From: Flavobacteriaceae bacterium UJ101
Lineage (GTDB): Bacteria; Bacteroidota; Bacteroidia; Flavobacteriales; UJ101
DNA: 64,000 bases
NCBI GenBank assembly: GCA_001880285.1
Contig: CP016269.1
Location: forward strand, 620,001 to 684,000
Direction: 5' to 3'
Shown: positions 35,313-42,237 of the stretch, piece after piece
How the letters are laid out: each line of letters begins with the position of its first letter
Position numbering within the stretch: the stretch's first letter is position 1
The notes under the pieces: generated by a model
Database searches by the model: none
Seen by the model: only the letters and a program-made list of their open reading frames with translations
What the model was told of the DNA's origin: nothing
Translations under genes and position numbers: made by a program

Positions 35313-35389
35313 CTCCGCAAGCATAAATATGCTTACGGAGAAAAACTCTAACTAACTTAAACCATGAAAAGCTATACCTACATAGCCTT
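35313..35389 (-). ncRNA. Small RNA candidate, array unit D
   Basis: The unit has a full promoter, a body with GTAGGTATAGCTTTTCATGG and GTTAGTTAGAG, and a 13-position hairpin with one mismatch (CTCCG and AAGCATA arms, 35313-35340). On the minus strand the hairpin is followed by TTTGTTTT. The predicted transcript of about 77 nt matches the other units in length. Confidence 0.55.
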
Positions 35390-35394
35390 TGAAG

Positions 35395-35427
35395 CAAAGA
35401 TATAACATAATTATGTAATAAAACAAA
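35395..35427 (-). promoter_or_regulatory. Promoter of array unit D
   Basis: On the minus strand TTTG at 35424-35427, a 21-base spacer and TATCTTTG at 35395-35402 give a complete Bacteroidota promoter. It points into the array, with no protein gene before pepP, 720 bases further on. Confidence 0.7.
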
Positions 35428-35519
35428 ATTTTACATGTTTTTTTAATAAAAAAAACACACTAAATTATAGTTCTTTTGAATAAAATTCTAAAAATATTGG
35501 TTTTGTGCTTAGCAGATTT

Positions 35520-36458
35520 CTAATCATTAAAATCTCTGATTGACTTCATTAATTCTTTACCACCATTTGTAATACAAGTTTCTCCTGCTTCTATTCCAAA
35601 AGACTTGTAATTCTTTACATCTGATTTTAAATCTAGTCGATTACATATTTTTCCATCTAATGAATATAAGCTGGTGGTTAAATCAACTATATTATTTCTT
35701 ACGGTAGCTTTTGCACCAATTGGAGCAGTACATCCTCCTTCTAACTTTTTTAGGAAATCTCTTTCAACAGTAGCTTCTATTTCAGAAGTAGGATTATTTA
35801 TTTTTTGACAAGCTTCAAAAAGCTCTTTATTTTCTTCTAGACACGTTACGGTTACAATACCTTGAGCAGGTGCTGAGATCATCCAATCTAATGTTCGATA
35901 ATTCAATCCCATCTCTGGTAATTTTTCTAATAAATGAATTCTTTCTAAACCTGCTTTTGCAAAAACAGCTCCTTTCCAATTACTAGCCTGCAATTTTTTA
36001 AGTCTAGAATTCACATTCCCTCTTAGATTTTCAATGGTATAATTTGGAAATTTATTAAGCCAAGCTGCTTTTCTTCTTAGACTACTCGTCGCTATAGTTC
36101 CTTTTGACTCATAATCTTTTAAAAAATCATCATTTCCTTTATAAACAATTATATCTTCATAGCTACCTCTTTCTAAAAAAGCTCCATAAACAGTTCCTTT
36201 CGGTAAAGCAGTTGGCACATCTTTAAGAGAATGAACTGCTATATCAATTCTTTTTTCTAATAAAGCTATATCTAAAACTTTTGTAAAAACACCGGTAATT
36301 CCCATTTCATATAAAGGTTTAGTCAACTCTTTATCTCCCTGAGATTTTACAGCTACTATTTGGGTTAGATATCCTAAATTTTCTAGTTTTTTCTGTACTG
36401 TTTCTGCTTGCCACATAGCCAATTGGCTATCACGGGTTCCTATTCGTATTGTTTGCAT
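35520..36458 (-). CDS. hemC: Hydroxymethylbilane synthase (porphobilinogen deaminase)
   Basis: This haem-pathway enzyme joins four porphobilinogens into hydroxymethylbilane. The 312-residue protein shows IGTRDSQLAMWQA, HSLKDVPT, TSSLRRKAAW, LRGNVNSRL, APAQGIVTV and the dipyrromethane cofactor cysteine in EGGCTAPIGA near residue 240. It follows hemA by two bases and is cotranscribed with it. The remaining haem genes are outside the window. Confidence 0.96.
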   Translation of the reverse strand: MQTIRIGTRDSQLAMWQAETVQKKLENLGYLTQIVAVKSQGDKELTKPLYEMGITGVFTKVLDIALLEKRIDIAVHSLKDVPTALPKGTVYGAFLERGSYEDIIVYKGNDDFLKDYESKGTIATSSLRRKAAWLNKFPNYTIENLRGNVNSRLKKLQASNWKGAVFAKAGLERIHLLEKLPEMGLNYRTLDWMISAPAQGIVTVTCLEENKELFEACQKINNPTSEIEATVERDFLKKLEGGCTAPIGAKATVRNNIVDLTTSLYSLDGKICNRLDLKSDVKNYKSFGIEAGETCITNGGKELMKSIRDFND

Positions 36459-36460
36459 TA

Positions 36461-37702
36461 TTAAATCTGTACTTTAAAAACTTTATTGATTAACTCCATT
36501 GTATCTTTTGCATCCCCTTTATTTTCAAGTAGATGATTGGCTAAATGATTGGTTAATTTTTGAATTACTTTTTCTGCTAAAACAGTATTATCGGTTTCTA
36601 TTACTTCTTTTTTCTTTAAAGTAGTATGTTCTATATGATGAATATCTTCTAATCGCTCTTTAAAGGCTTGGATAAAAGGCACATATTTTCTTGTTTCTAA
36701 CCAATCTTTAAATTCATTCATCATTTCAGAAATAATTCTCTCTGCTTCAGGAACTTGTTCTTTTCTTTTCTCAATACTTTTTGCTATAATAGATGATAAT
36801 TCATCTACTCCTAAAACCGTAACATTTGACAATTCTTTTATTGATCTATCAACATTTGCTGGTATGGATAAATCTATAAACAACAATTCTTTATCTGTAC
36901 GGATATGTTCTTTCAATACGGTTGGAGTTTGCGCTCCAGTCGCCACAATAATAATATCTGATAAATTAATTTCGTTTTCTAATTCATCAAAACTTTTACT
37001 GTTTACTTCATATTTTTTAGCAATTCGTTCCGCTTTTTCTTCTGTTCTATTTATTAGTGTTACATGTGTATGATCGGTATGCTTAATCAAATTTTCACAT
37101 GTATTACGCCCTATTTTACCTGTTCCGAAAAGAAGAATTTTTTTAGAAGATGGTTTTTCAACTTGAGTTAAAATATAATTAACTGCTGCATACGATACTG
37201 AAGTCACTCCTGAGCTTAGTGTCGTATTTTGTTTAATTTTTTTACTAACTTGAATTGCTGTATTAATCAAACGCTCTAAAAAGGCGTTAGTGGTTCCCAT
37301 TTTTTTGAATCTACTGAACCATGTTTTCATTTGTCCAATAATTTCAAAATCACCAACAATTTGACTTTCTAATCCAGAACCTACCCTAAATAAATGATTA
37401 ATGGCATCGAAGTCTTTTTTAATAAAGGATATAGATTCCAATTCCTCTTTATTACCTTTTGTCACAGCACATAGCGCATCAATAACTTGACTGTAATCAT
37501 CTGCAAAGGCATAAACTTCCGTTCGATTACATGTAGAGACAACAAAGAAATGATGAATTCGATTTCTTTTTGCTTCTCTTACTAATTCTGGAACAGTATC
37601 AGGGAAAATAGTATATTTTCCTCTCACTTTTTCATCTGCCTTTTTATATGATACTCCTAATAAATAGAAGTGTTTAGATTCCGTTACATTATATTCAGTC
37701 AT
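36461..37702 (-). CDS. hemA: Glutamyl-tRNA reductase
   Basis: The first committed enzyme of the C5 haem pathway reduces glutamyl-tRNA to glutamate-1-semialdehyde. The 413-residue protein has the catalytic cysteine in VSTCNRTEVYAF at C58, GLESQIVGDFEIIGQMK, and an NADP-binding domain with LLFGTGKIGRNTCENL. The C-terminal dimerisation helix follows. It is first in a hemA-hemC operon and divergent from an AraC-family regulator, with 12-base direct repeats in between at the -33 position of its promoter. Confidence 0.96.
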   Translation of the reverse strand: MTEYNVTESKHFYLLGVSYKKADEKVRGKYTIFPDTVPELVREAKRNRIHHFFVVSTCNRTEVYAFADDYSQVIDALCAVTKGNKEELESISFIKKDFDAINHLFRVGSGLESQIVGDFEIIGQMKTWFSRFKKMGTTNAFLERLINTAIQVSKKIKQNTTLSSGVTSVSYAAVNYILTQVEKPSSKKILLFGTGKIGRNTCENLIKHTDHTHVTLINRTEEKAERIAKKYEVNSKSFDELENEINLSDIIIVATGAQTPTVLKEHIRTDKELLFIDLSIPANVDRSIKELSNVTVLGVDELSSIIAKSIEKRKEQVPEAERIISEMMNEFKDWLETRKYVPFIQAFKERLEDIHHIEHTTLKKKEVIETDNTVLAEKVIQKLTNHLANHLLENKGDAKDTMELINKVFKVQI

Positions 37703-37725
37703 TACATAATCATTCTATGTGGGTA

Positions 37726-37733
37726 CAAAGTTA
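37726..37733 (-). promoter_or_regulatory. -7 promoter box of hemA
   Basis: The minus strand reads TAACTTTG, a full match to TAnnTTTG, 23 bases before the hemA ATG. The -33 position falls in the direct repeat at 37751-37762 instead of a TTTG. Confidence 0.5.
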
Positions 37734-37750
37734 TTTCAATGATTAGAATA

Positions 37751-37781
37751 AAAATAACGCTATTAGAAAAAAATAACGCTA
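37751..37781. promoter_or_regulatory. Direct-repeat operator candidate between hemA and the AraC regulator
   Basis: AAAATAACGCTA occurs twice, at 37751-37762 and 37770-37781, with a 19-base period. AraC-family proteins bind direct repeats about two helical turns apart. The hemA-proximal copy overlaps the -33 position of the hemA promoter, fitting activation of hemA by the adjacent regulator. Confidence 0.5.
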
Positions 37782-37873
37782 AAAATTAATTATATTTACA
37801 TTCTGTTACAAAAGATACTATATAGTTAAAGCACTATATTACAATATATTAAAAATAAACATTGTTATTTATA

Positions 37874-38758
37874 ATGATTCTAAATTTTCTAAAAAATACC
37901 TTTAAAAGTAAAATACACGATATTAAGGTCAATGATGAAACTTATTTTGCCTACATCCATAACCACACTGATTCTACTGAAACTATTAATAAACCTATTA
38001 GCAAAAAATACATTCAGTTTTATTTTTGCACAAAAGGAGGTGCCACTTTAAATTTTAATGAGGGTTCATATAAGTTACCCATTATGCATCATAAGGCTTT
38101 CTTATTATACAATCCCAACAATGAACTCCCTATTAATCTTAATATAAATGAAAAATCTAAAGTCTTTATTTTATTAATTACAGTAGATCATTTTCATTCT
38201 ATATTCATGAAAACAGGTGAAGAAATTCCTTTTTTGACGAATGAAAATATCAACAATAAGTTTTATAAAGATTTTGATATAACTTCTAATCTTCTTTCTA
38301 TTTTAAAAGATTGTGAAAAATACCAATTAAATGAGAATTTTAAATCCATTTATTATCAAGCAAAGATTCATGAACTTTTTGTTAATTTTTTCTATACACC
38401 AGAGGTTAAAACAGAAACTCATTGTCCTTTTTTAAATAATGAAGAAACTGTTTTAAAAATCAAAAGAGCCAAAGATATTTTAATTGAAAATTTAACAACA
38501 CCTCCTACCATTAAAGAATTATCACAGAAAATTGAACTAAGTGAATATAAATTAAAGGAAGGATTTAAACGAATCTATGGGACTACTTTATTTTCTTATT
38601 TGTTAGATTATAAACTTGAATTAAGTAAAAATCTTTTAAAAAACGAAAAAATGAGTGTTCAAGATGTTGCTTATGAAATTGGGTATGATAATCCGAGTCA
38701 TTTTATTAGTGCCTTTAAAAAGAAGTACAATATTACTCCTAAGAAATACAGTCAATGA
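37874..38758 (+). CDS. AraC family transcriptional regulator
   Basis: The 294-residue protein (ATG at 37874; a TTG 12 bases upstream is less likely) has an N-terminal cupin-like sensing domain and a C-terminal double helix-turn-helix (about 200-294). The latter carries IKELSQKIELSEYKLKEGFKRIYGTTLFSYL and VQDVAYEIGYDNPSHFISAFKKKYNITPKKY. It is divergent from hemA-hemC. The direct repeats between them suggest it controls hemA and perhaps itself. The signal it senses, possibly iron or haem related as in some AraC siderophore regulators, cannot be told. Confidence 0.88.
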   Translation: MILNFLKNTFKSKIHDIKVNDETYFAYIHNHTDSTETINKPISKKYIQFYFCTKGGATLNFNEGSYKLPIMHHKAFLLYNPNNELPINLNINEKSKVFILLITVDHFHSIFMKTGEEIPFLTNENINNKFYKDFDITSNLLSILKDCEKYQLNENFKSIYYQAKIHELFVNFFYTPEVKTETHCPFLNNEETVLKIKRAKDILIENLTTPPTIKELSQKIELSEYKLKEGFKRIYGTTLFSYLLDYKLELSKNLLKNEKMSVQDVAYEIGYDNPSHFISAFKKKYNITPKKYSQ

Positions 38759-38882
38759 TACAAAATGCTATTAAATTATCTAAAAAAGCATTTTTTTGTT
38801 AATTTTTTTTGGATTTCATGATATTTATCATATTTTTGAATCGAAAAGTAAAATAGAATTTTTCATAGTGTTTTAAAAGGTT

Positions 38883-38910
38883 GTAGGCTCTGAATAAAAT
38901 TAGAGCCTAC
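38883..38910. terminator. Terminator between AraC gene and der
   Basis: A perfect 9-bp stem (GTAGGCTCT/AGAGCCTAC) with a 10-base loop is followed by seven Ts on the plus strand and lies between convergent genes. Confidence 0.75.
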
Positions 38911-38915
38911 TTTTT

Positions 38916-40226
38916 TTATTTTCTTCTAAACCAAATATGAATAGGTACACCTGTAAAATTCCAGTTTTTTCGAATCTGATTTTCAATATAACGTTTATAA
39001 GGTTCTTTTACATATTGAGGTAAATTTGCAAAAAAAGCAAATTGTGGTGCATGTGTTGGTAACTGTGTACAATATTTAATTTTAATATACTTTCCTTTAA
39101 TCGCTGGAGGCGGTCTACGTTCAATAATCGGAAGCATCACTTCATTGAACTCACTTGTTTTAATTCTACGAGTTCTATTTTTAAACACTTCAATTGCTGC
39201 TTCTACTGCTTTAAAGACCCTCTGCTTGGTTAAAGCGGATACAAAAATAATAGGAACATCATTAAAAGGAGCTAGTTTATGGCGAATTTCTTCTTCAAAC
39301 TTTTTCATTGTATGCGTATCCTTTTCAATTAGATCCCATTTATTCACTAAAATCACAATTCCTTTTCGATTTTTTTCGGCTAATGAAAAAATACTGAGAT
39401 CCTGCCCTTCAAAACCTCGTGTAGCATCAACCAACATCACACAAACATCAGAATGCTCAATTGCTCGAACGGAACGCATAACAGAGTAAAACTCTAAATC
39501 TTCATTTACTTTTGATTTTTTACGCATTCCTGCTGTATCAACCATCACAAAGTCAAAACCAAATTGGTTGTAACGTGTTTCTAAAGAGTCACGTGTAGTA
39601 CCGGCAACATCCGTTACAATATTTCGTTCTTCACCTAATAAGGCATTAATAAAGGTCGATTTACCTGCATTGGGTCTACCAATTACGGTTAAACGAGGAA
39701 GCCCTTCAAATTCATCTACAAATTCTGTTTCTGGAAACGATTCGATGACATCATCTAATAATTCTCCTGTACCAGCACCTGACATTCCTGATACACAATA
39801 GTAATCTCCTAAACCTAAAGCATAAAATTCAACAGCTAGGTCTTGTTTTTGACCACTATCTACTTTGTTAACCATTAAAAAGACAGGTTTTTCGGTTCTA
39901 CGAAGTAAGTTGGCTACTTCTTGATCCATATCGGTTATTCCGTCGTTAACATCTACCACAAAAATAATGGATGTGGCTTCTTCAATGGCTAAAATCACTT
40001 GTTTACGAATTTCTTCTTCGAAAACATCATCAGAGCCGATGACATATCCTCCTGTATCAATAACAGAGAATTCTACACCATTCCAATCGCTTTTTCCATA
40101 TTGACGATCGCGGGTTACGCCACTTACCGAATCTACAATAGCTTCACGACGCTGTAGTAATCGATTAAAAAATGTGGATTTCCCCACATTTGGGCGCCCT
40201 ACAATGGCTACCATATTATTTTTCAT
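38916..40226 (-). CDS. der: Ribosome biogenesis GTPase Der
   Basis: This essential 50S-assembly GTPase has two G domains in tandem and a C-terminal KH-like domain in 436 residues. The first G1 motif [13 protein letters not shown] is at about residues 9-21, and the second [16 protein letters not shown] near 182. DTGG and DTAGMRKK switch II motifs, NKVD and NKWD G4 motifs, and the C-terminal [13 protein letters not shown] ending are present. It is monocistronic. Confidence 0.97.
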   Translation of the reverse strand: MKNNMVAIVGRPNVGKSTFFNRLLQRREAIVDSVSGVTRDRQYGKSDWNGVEFSVIDTGGYVIGSDDVFEEEIRKQVILAIEEATSIIFVVDVNDGITDMDQEVANLLRRTEKPVFLMVNKVDSGQKQDLAVEFYALGLGDYYCVSGMSGAGTGELLDDVIESFPETEFVDEFEGLPRLTVIGRPNAGKSTFINALLGEERNIVTDVAGTTRDSLETRYNQFGFDFVMVDTAGMRKKSKVNEDLEFYSVMRSVRAIEHSDVCVMLVDATRGFEGQDLSIFSLAEKNRKGIVILVNKWDLIEKDTHTMKKFEEEIRHKLAPFNDVPIIFVSALTKQRVFKAVEAAIEVFKNRTRRIKTSEFNEVMLPIIERRPPPAIKGKYIKIKYCTQLPTHAPQFAFFANLPQYVKEPYKRYIENQIRKNWNFTGVPIHIWFRRK

Positions 40227-40247
40227 CTTTCAAAACTTTTACTTTTG

Positions 40248-40255
40248 CAAAAGTA
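40248..40255 (-). promoter_or_regulatory. -7 promoter box of der
   Basis: The minus strand reads TACTTTTG, a full match to TAnnTTTG, 21 bases before the der ATG. No clear -33 box. Confidence 0.45.
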
Positions 40256-40380
40256 GGGAATAATGTGTAATTAATATGTAATGAGTAAGTAGTAATTAGA
40301 AATTAACTTCATACACTCTTTGTATATTTTGATTATAAATCACTTATAAAACTCTTATTTTACTCTATTACTATTTACAA

Positions 40381-40612
40381 ATATCATAGCAATATCTTCT
40401 TTTGTACTTAAAGAATCTAACTTTACATTGCTACTTTCTTAAATGGTATCGCTTGTTTCTCCTCTTGTATCATTACTTTTAACAAATGTTATGGCTATAT
40501 CTTCTTTTACATTCAAAGAATTTAACTTTGCACTACTACTTTCTTAAATGATATCGCTTATTTTTTCTTTGGTATCATTACTTTTAACAAATGCTATGAC
40601 AACATCCTCTCA
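40381..40612 (-). pseudogene. 105-bp tandem repeats in a decayed reading frame
   Basis: The gene-free stretch 40227-40789 contains just over two copies of a 105-base unit (units begin at 40392, 40497 and 40602). On the minus strand one frame reads EDIAxxFVKSNDT, then SDxI, a TAA stop, ESSxxKLxSL, repeated with the same stop at the same codon in each copy. The 35-codon period, exact in frame, suggests descent from a repeat-containing protein. The shared stop means the unit was already closed, or not coding in this frame, when it was duplicated. I do not recognise the family. Confidence 0.4.
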
Positions 40613-40789
40613 AACGCATTTATTATTAATGGAAACACTAACTTAAGTCTAAGTTCTCGATATGTTTTGCACTCCAACAAGTAACACATATAAAAACTAA
40701 TATCCTATCTGAAACAAATTCAGTACAGATATTCTCAATAGGAGAAGTTTTTTCTTTTGATTCTTTTCTCTTTTTTCTAAATCATATTA

Positions 40790-42211
40790 CTAAAAAGAAA
40801 CAATCCTACCCTCATATTTTGGAACATAAAAATTTCCTTTCTCTGTTATAAAATCTCCTCCAAATAAAATATTTACACCTACATCTTGAGGAATGATTTG
40901 ATTGGCTACCTCAGCAGGCATCCAATAATCTTTATATCCAAAGTTTAATATAACGGTTACGGGGCTTTGTTGTGAAGCTTCTCTTTGATAGATCAAGACA
41001 TTTTTACTTTTTGAATCAATGAATTCAATGGTTCCTTTATTTTCACCTGTCCAAAAAGCAGGTGTCTCTTTATAAACTTTAATTAAATCTTTATAAAAAG
41101 TTTGTAAACTATCAGGATCCGATTTCCAATTAATGATATCTTTTTCAAAAAATTGTAATTCTTTTTTATTCCCTACTTCTTGTCCTGAGTATATTAAAGG
41201 CATTCCATCTAATGTAAATGCTAAGGTTGCAAAGTTTTTATGGTTACGTCCATAACGTTGAAAAACCGTTTTGTTCCATGAATTTTCATCATGATTGGTC
41301 GTAAAATACATTAAAACATCTTCTTTTTGATATAAACTATCTCGTTTTGCTATATAATCTTGAACTTCTGTAATTCGTTTCTTTCCTTTTGCAACATCAT
41401 TCATCAAATGAAGAAAATCCCAAGCATATGACATATTAAATGCTTGATGAATTTGAGGCTCACCATCCTCTGCTAACATAAAAACAGGTTTAATTTCATC
41501 TAACTTAGGTCGTAATGTTGTCCAAAAATCTAATGGAACCATTCCTGCCACATCACAACGGTATCCATCAATATCGGTTTCTTTTACCCAGTATAGCATG
41601 GCGTCTTCCATCTCTTCTCGAGTAGATGGATTACTATAATCTAAATCAGCCGTATCCTCCCAATCGGTTCCTTCGGGAACAATAGGACGATTCCCTAGAC
41701 TGTCTGCAGTATAGCGATTGATATCTTCTTTAACCCAAACATTATCCCAAGCGGTATGATTGGCTACCCAATCTATAATCACTTTCATATCCATTGCATG
41801 AGCCTTTTTAACCAAGTTTTTAAAATCATCTAAGGTTCCAAATTCTGGATTCACTGCTTTATAATCTTTAACTGAATAATAGCTTCCCATAGATCCTTTT
41901 CGATTTTTCTTTCCAATAGGATGAATGGGCATCAACCAAATTACATCGACTCCAAGGTCTTTAATTCGTTGTAAATCAGCTGTTACCTTATTAAAAGTTC
42001 CTTCAGGAGAATATTGACGAATGTTTACTTCATAAATGACTGCATTTTTTGCCCATTCGGGTTGTTTAAAATTTATTTTTTCCAAATCTGTATGATGTTT
42101 AACATGTACGACTTCTGGTATTTGAGCTTCATTTTTTACTTCTTCAGCTGTCTTTCCTTTGCAGGAAAAAACAATAAAACAAGCAATTCCTATTATAATA
42201 CTATTTTTCAT
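40790..42211 (-). CDS. GH13 alpha-amylase family lipoprotein
   Basis: From the ATG ending at 42211 the protein has 473 residues (a GTG nine bases upstream is less likely). A lipoprotein signal (IVFSC) is followed by a GH13 TIM barrel. The catalytic triad is visible: nucleophile aspartate in DGYRCDVAG near 215, acid/base glutamate in LAEDGEP near 244, and the third aspartate in TNHDENS near 307. MKVIIDWVANHTAWD is the first conserved region. It degrades alpha-1,4-glucans at the cell surface or in the periplasm. It follows a second GH13 lipoprotein gene by 26 bases, so both probably form an operon. Confidence 0.9.
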   Translation of the reverse strand: MKNSIIIGIACFIVFSCKGKTAEEVKNEAQIPEVVHVKHHTDLEKINFKQPEWAKNAVIYEVNIRQYSPEGTFNKVTADLQRIKDLGVDVIWLMPIHPIGKKNRKGSMGSYYSVKDYKAVNPEFGTLDDFKNLVKKAHAMDMKVIIDWVANHTAWDNVWVKEDINRYTADSLGNRPIVPEGTDWEDTADLDYSNPSTREEMEDAMLYWVKETDIDGYRCDVAGMVPLDFWTTLRPKLDEIKPVFMLAEDGEPQIHQAFNMSYAWDFLHLMNDVAKGKKRITEVQDYIAKRDSLYQKEDVLMYFTTNHDENSWNKTVFQRYGRNHKNFATLAFTLDGMPLIYSGQEVGNKKELQFFEKDIINWKSDPDSLQTFYKDLIKVYKETPAFWTGENKGTIEFIDSKSKNVLIYQREASQQSPVTVILNFGYKDYWMPAEVANQIIPQDVGVNILFGGDFITEKGNFYVPKYEGRIVSF

Positions 42212-42237
42212 TGCAATCACTTTTAAAGTAGTTCCTC

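Larger units (their letters stand above)
34763..35427 (-). repeat. Four-unit tandem array of hairpin-terminated elements
   Basis: The 846-bp gene-free stretch 34674-35519 holds four diverged copies of one unit, with hairpins at 34763-34787, 34959-34988, 35144-35167 and 35313-35340 (spacing about 196, 185 and 169). Each minus-strand unit has a -7-like box, the consensus body AAGTTCTAT-TAAGGTAGC, CTTTTTCATGGTTTAA, TTAGTTAGG and a GC-rich hairpin, in three of four followed by a long T run. The spacers of units A and B are also related (TATTACATA, TTCGAT, ATCAACTTA). The array lies between hemC and pepP, all on the minus strand. I read it as tandem small-RNA genes. Confidence 0.6.

Noticed and set aside
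34763-35340. CRISPR-like array
   Set aside because: Units are 170-200 bases apart, imperfect, and carry terminators; no cas genes are present.
34763-35340. Simple multiple terminators for hemC
   Set aside because: One hairpin would suffice, and conservation extends through the 50-60 bases upstream of each hairpin and includes promoter boxes.
34810-35402. Short plus-strand frames starting ATGAAAAA in each array unit (11-20 codons, for example MKKLPYIELLC)
   Set aside because: Peptide sequences are not conserved in frame between units, and the hairpins end in T tracts on the minus strand, where the promoter boxes also point. I treat the ATGs as a by-product of the conserved CTTTTTCATGG on the other strand.
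40381-40612. CRISPR-like direct repeats
   Set aside because: The 105-base units are contiguous without spacers and have codon periodicity.
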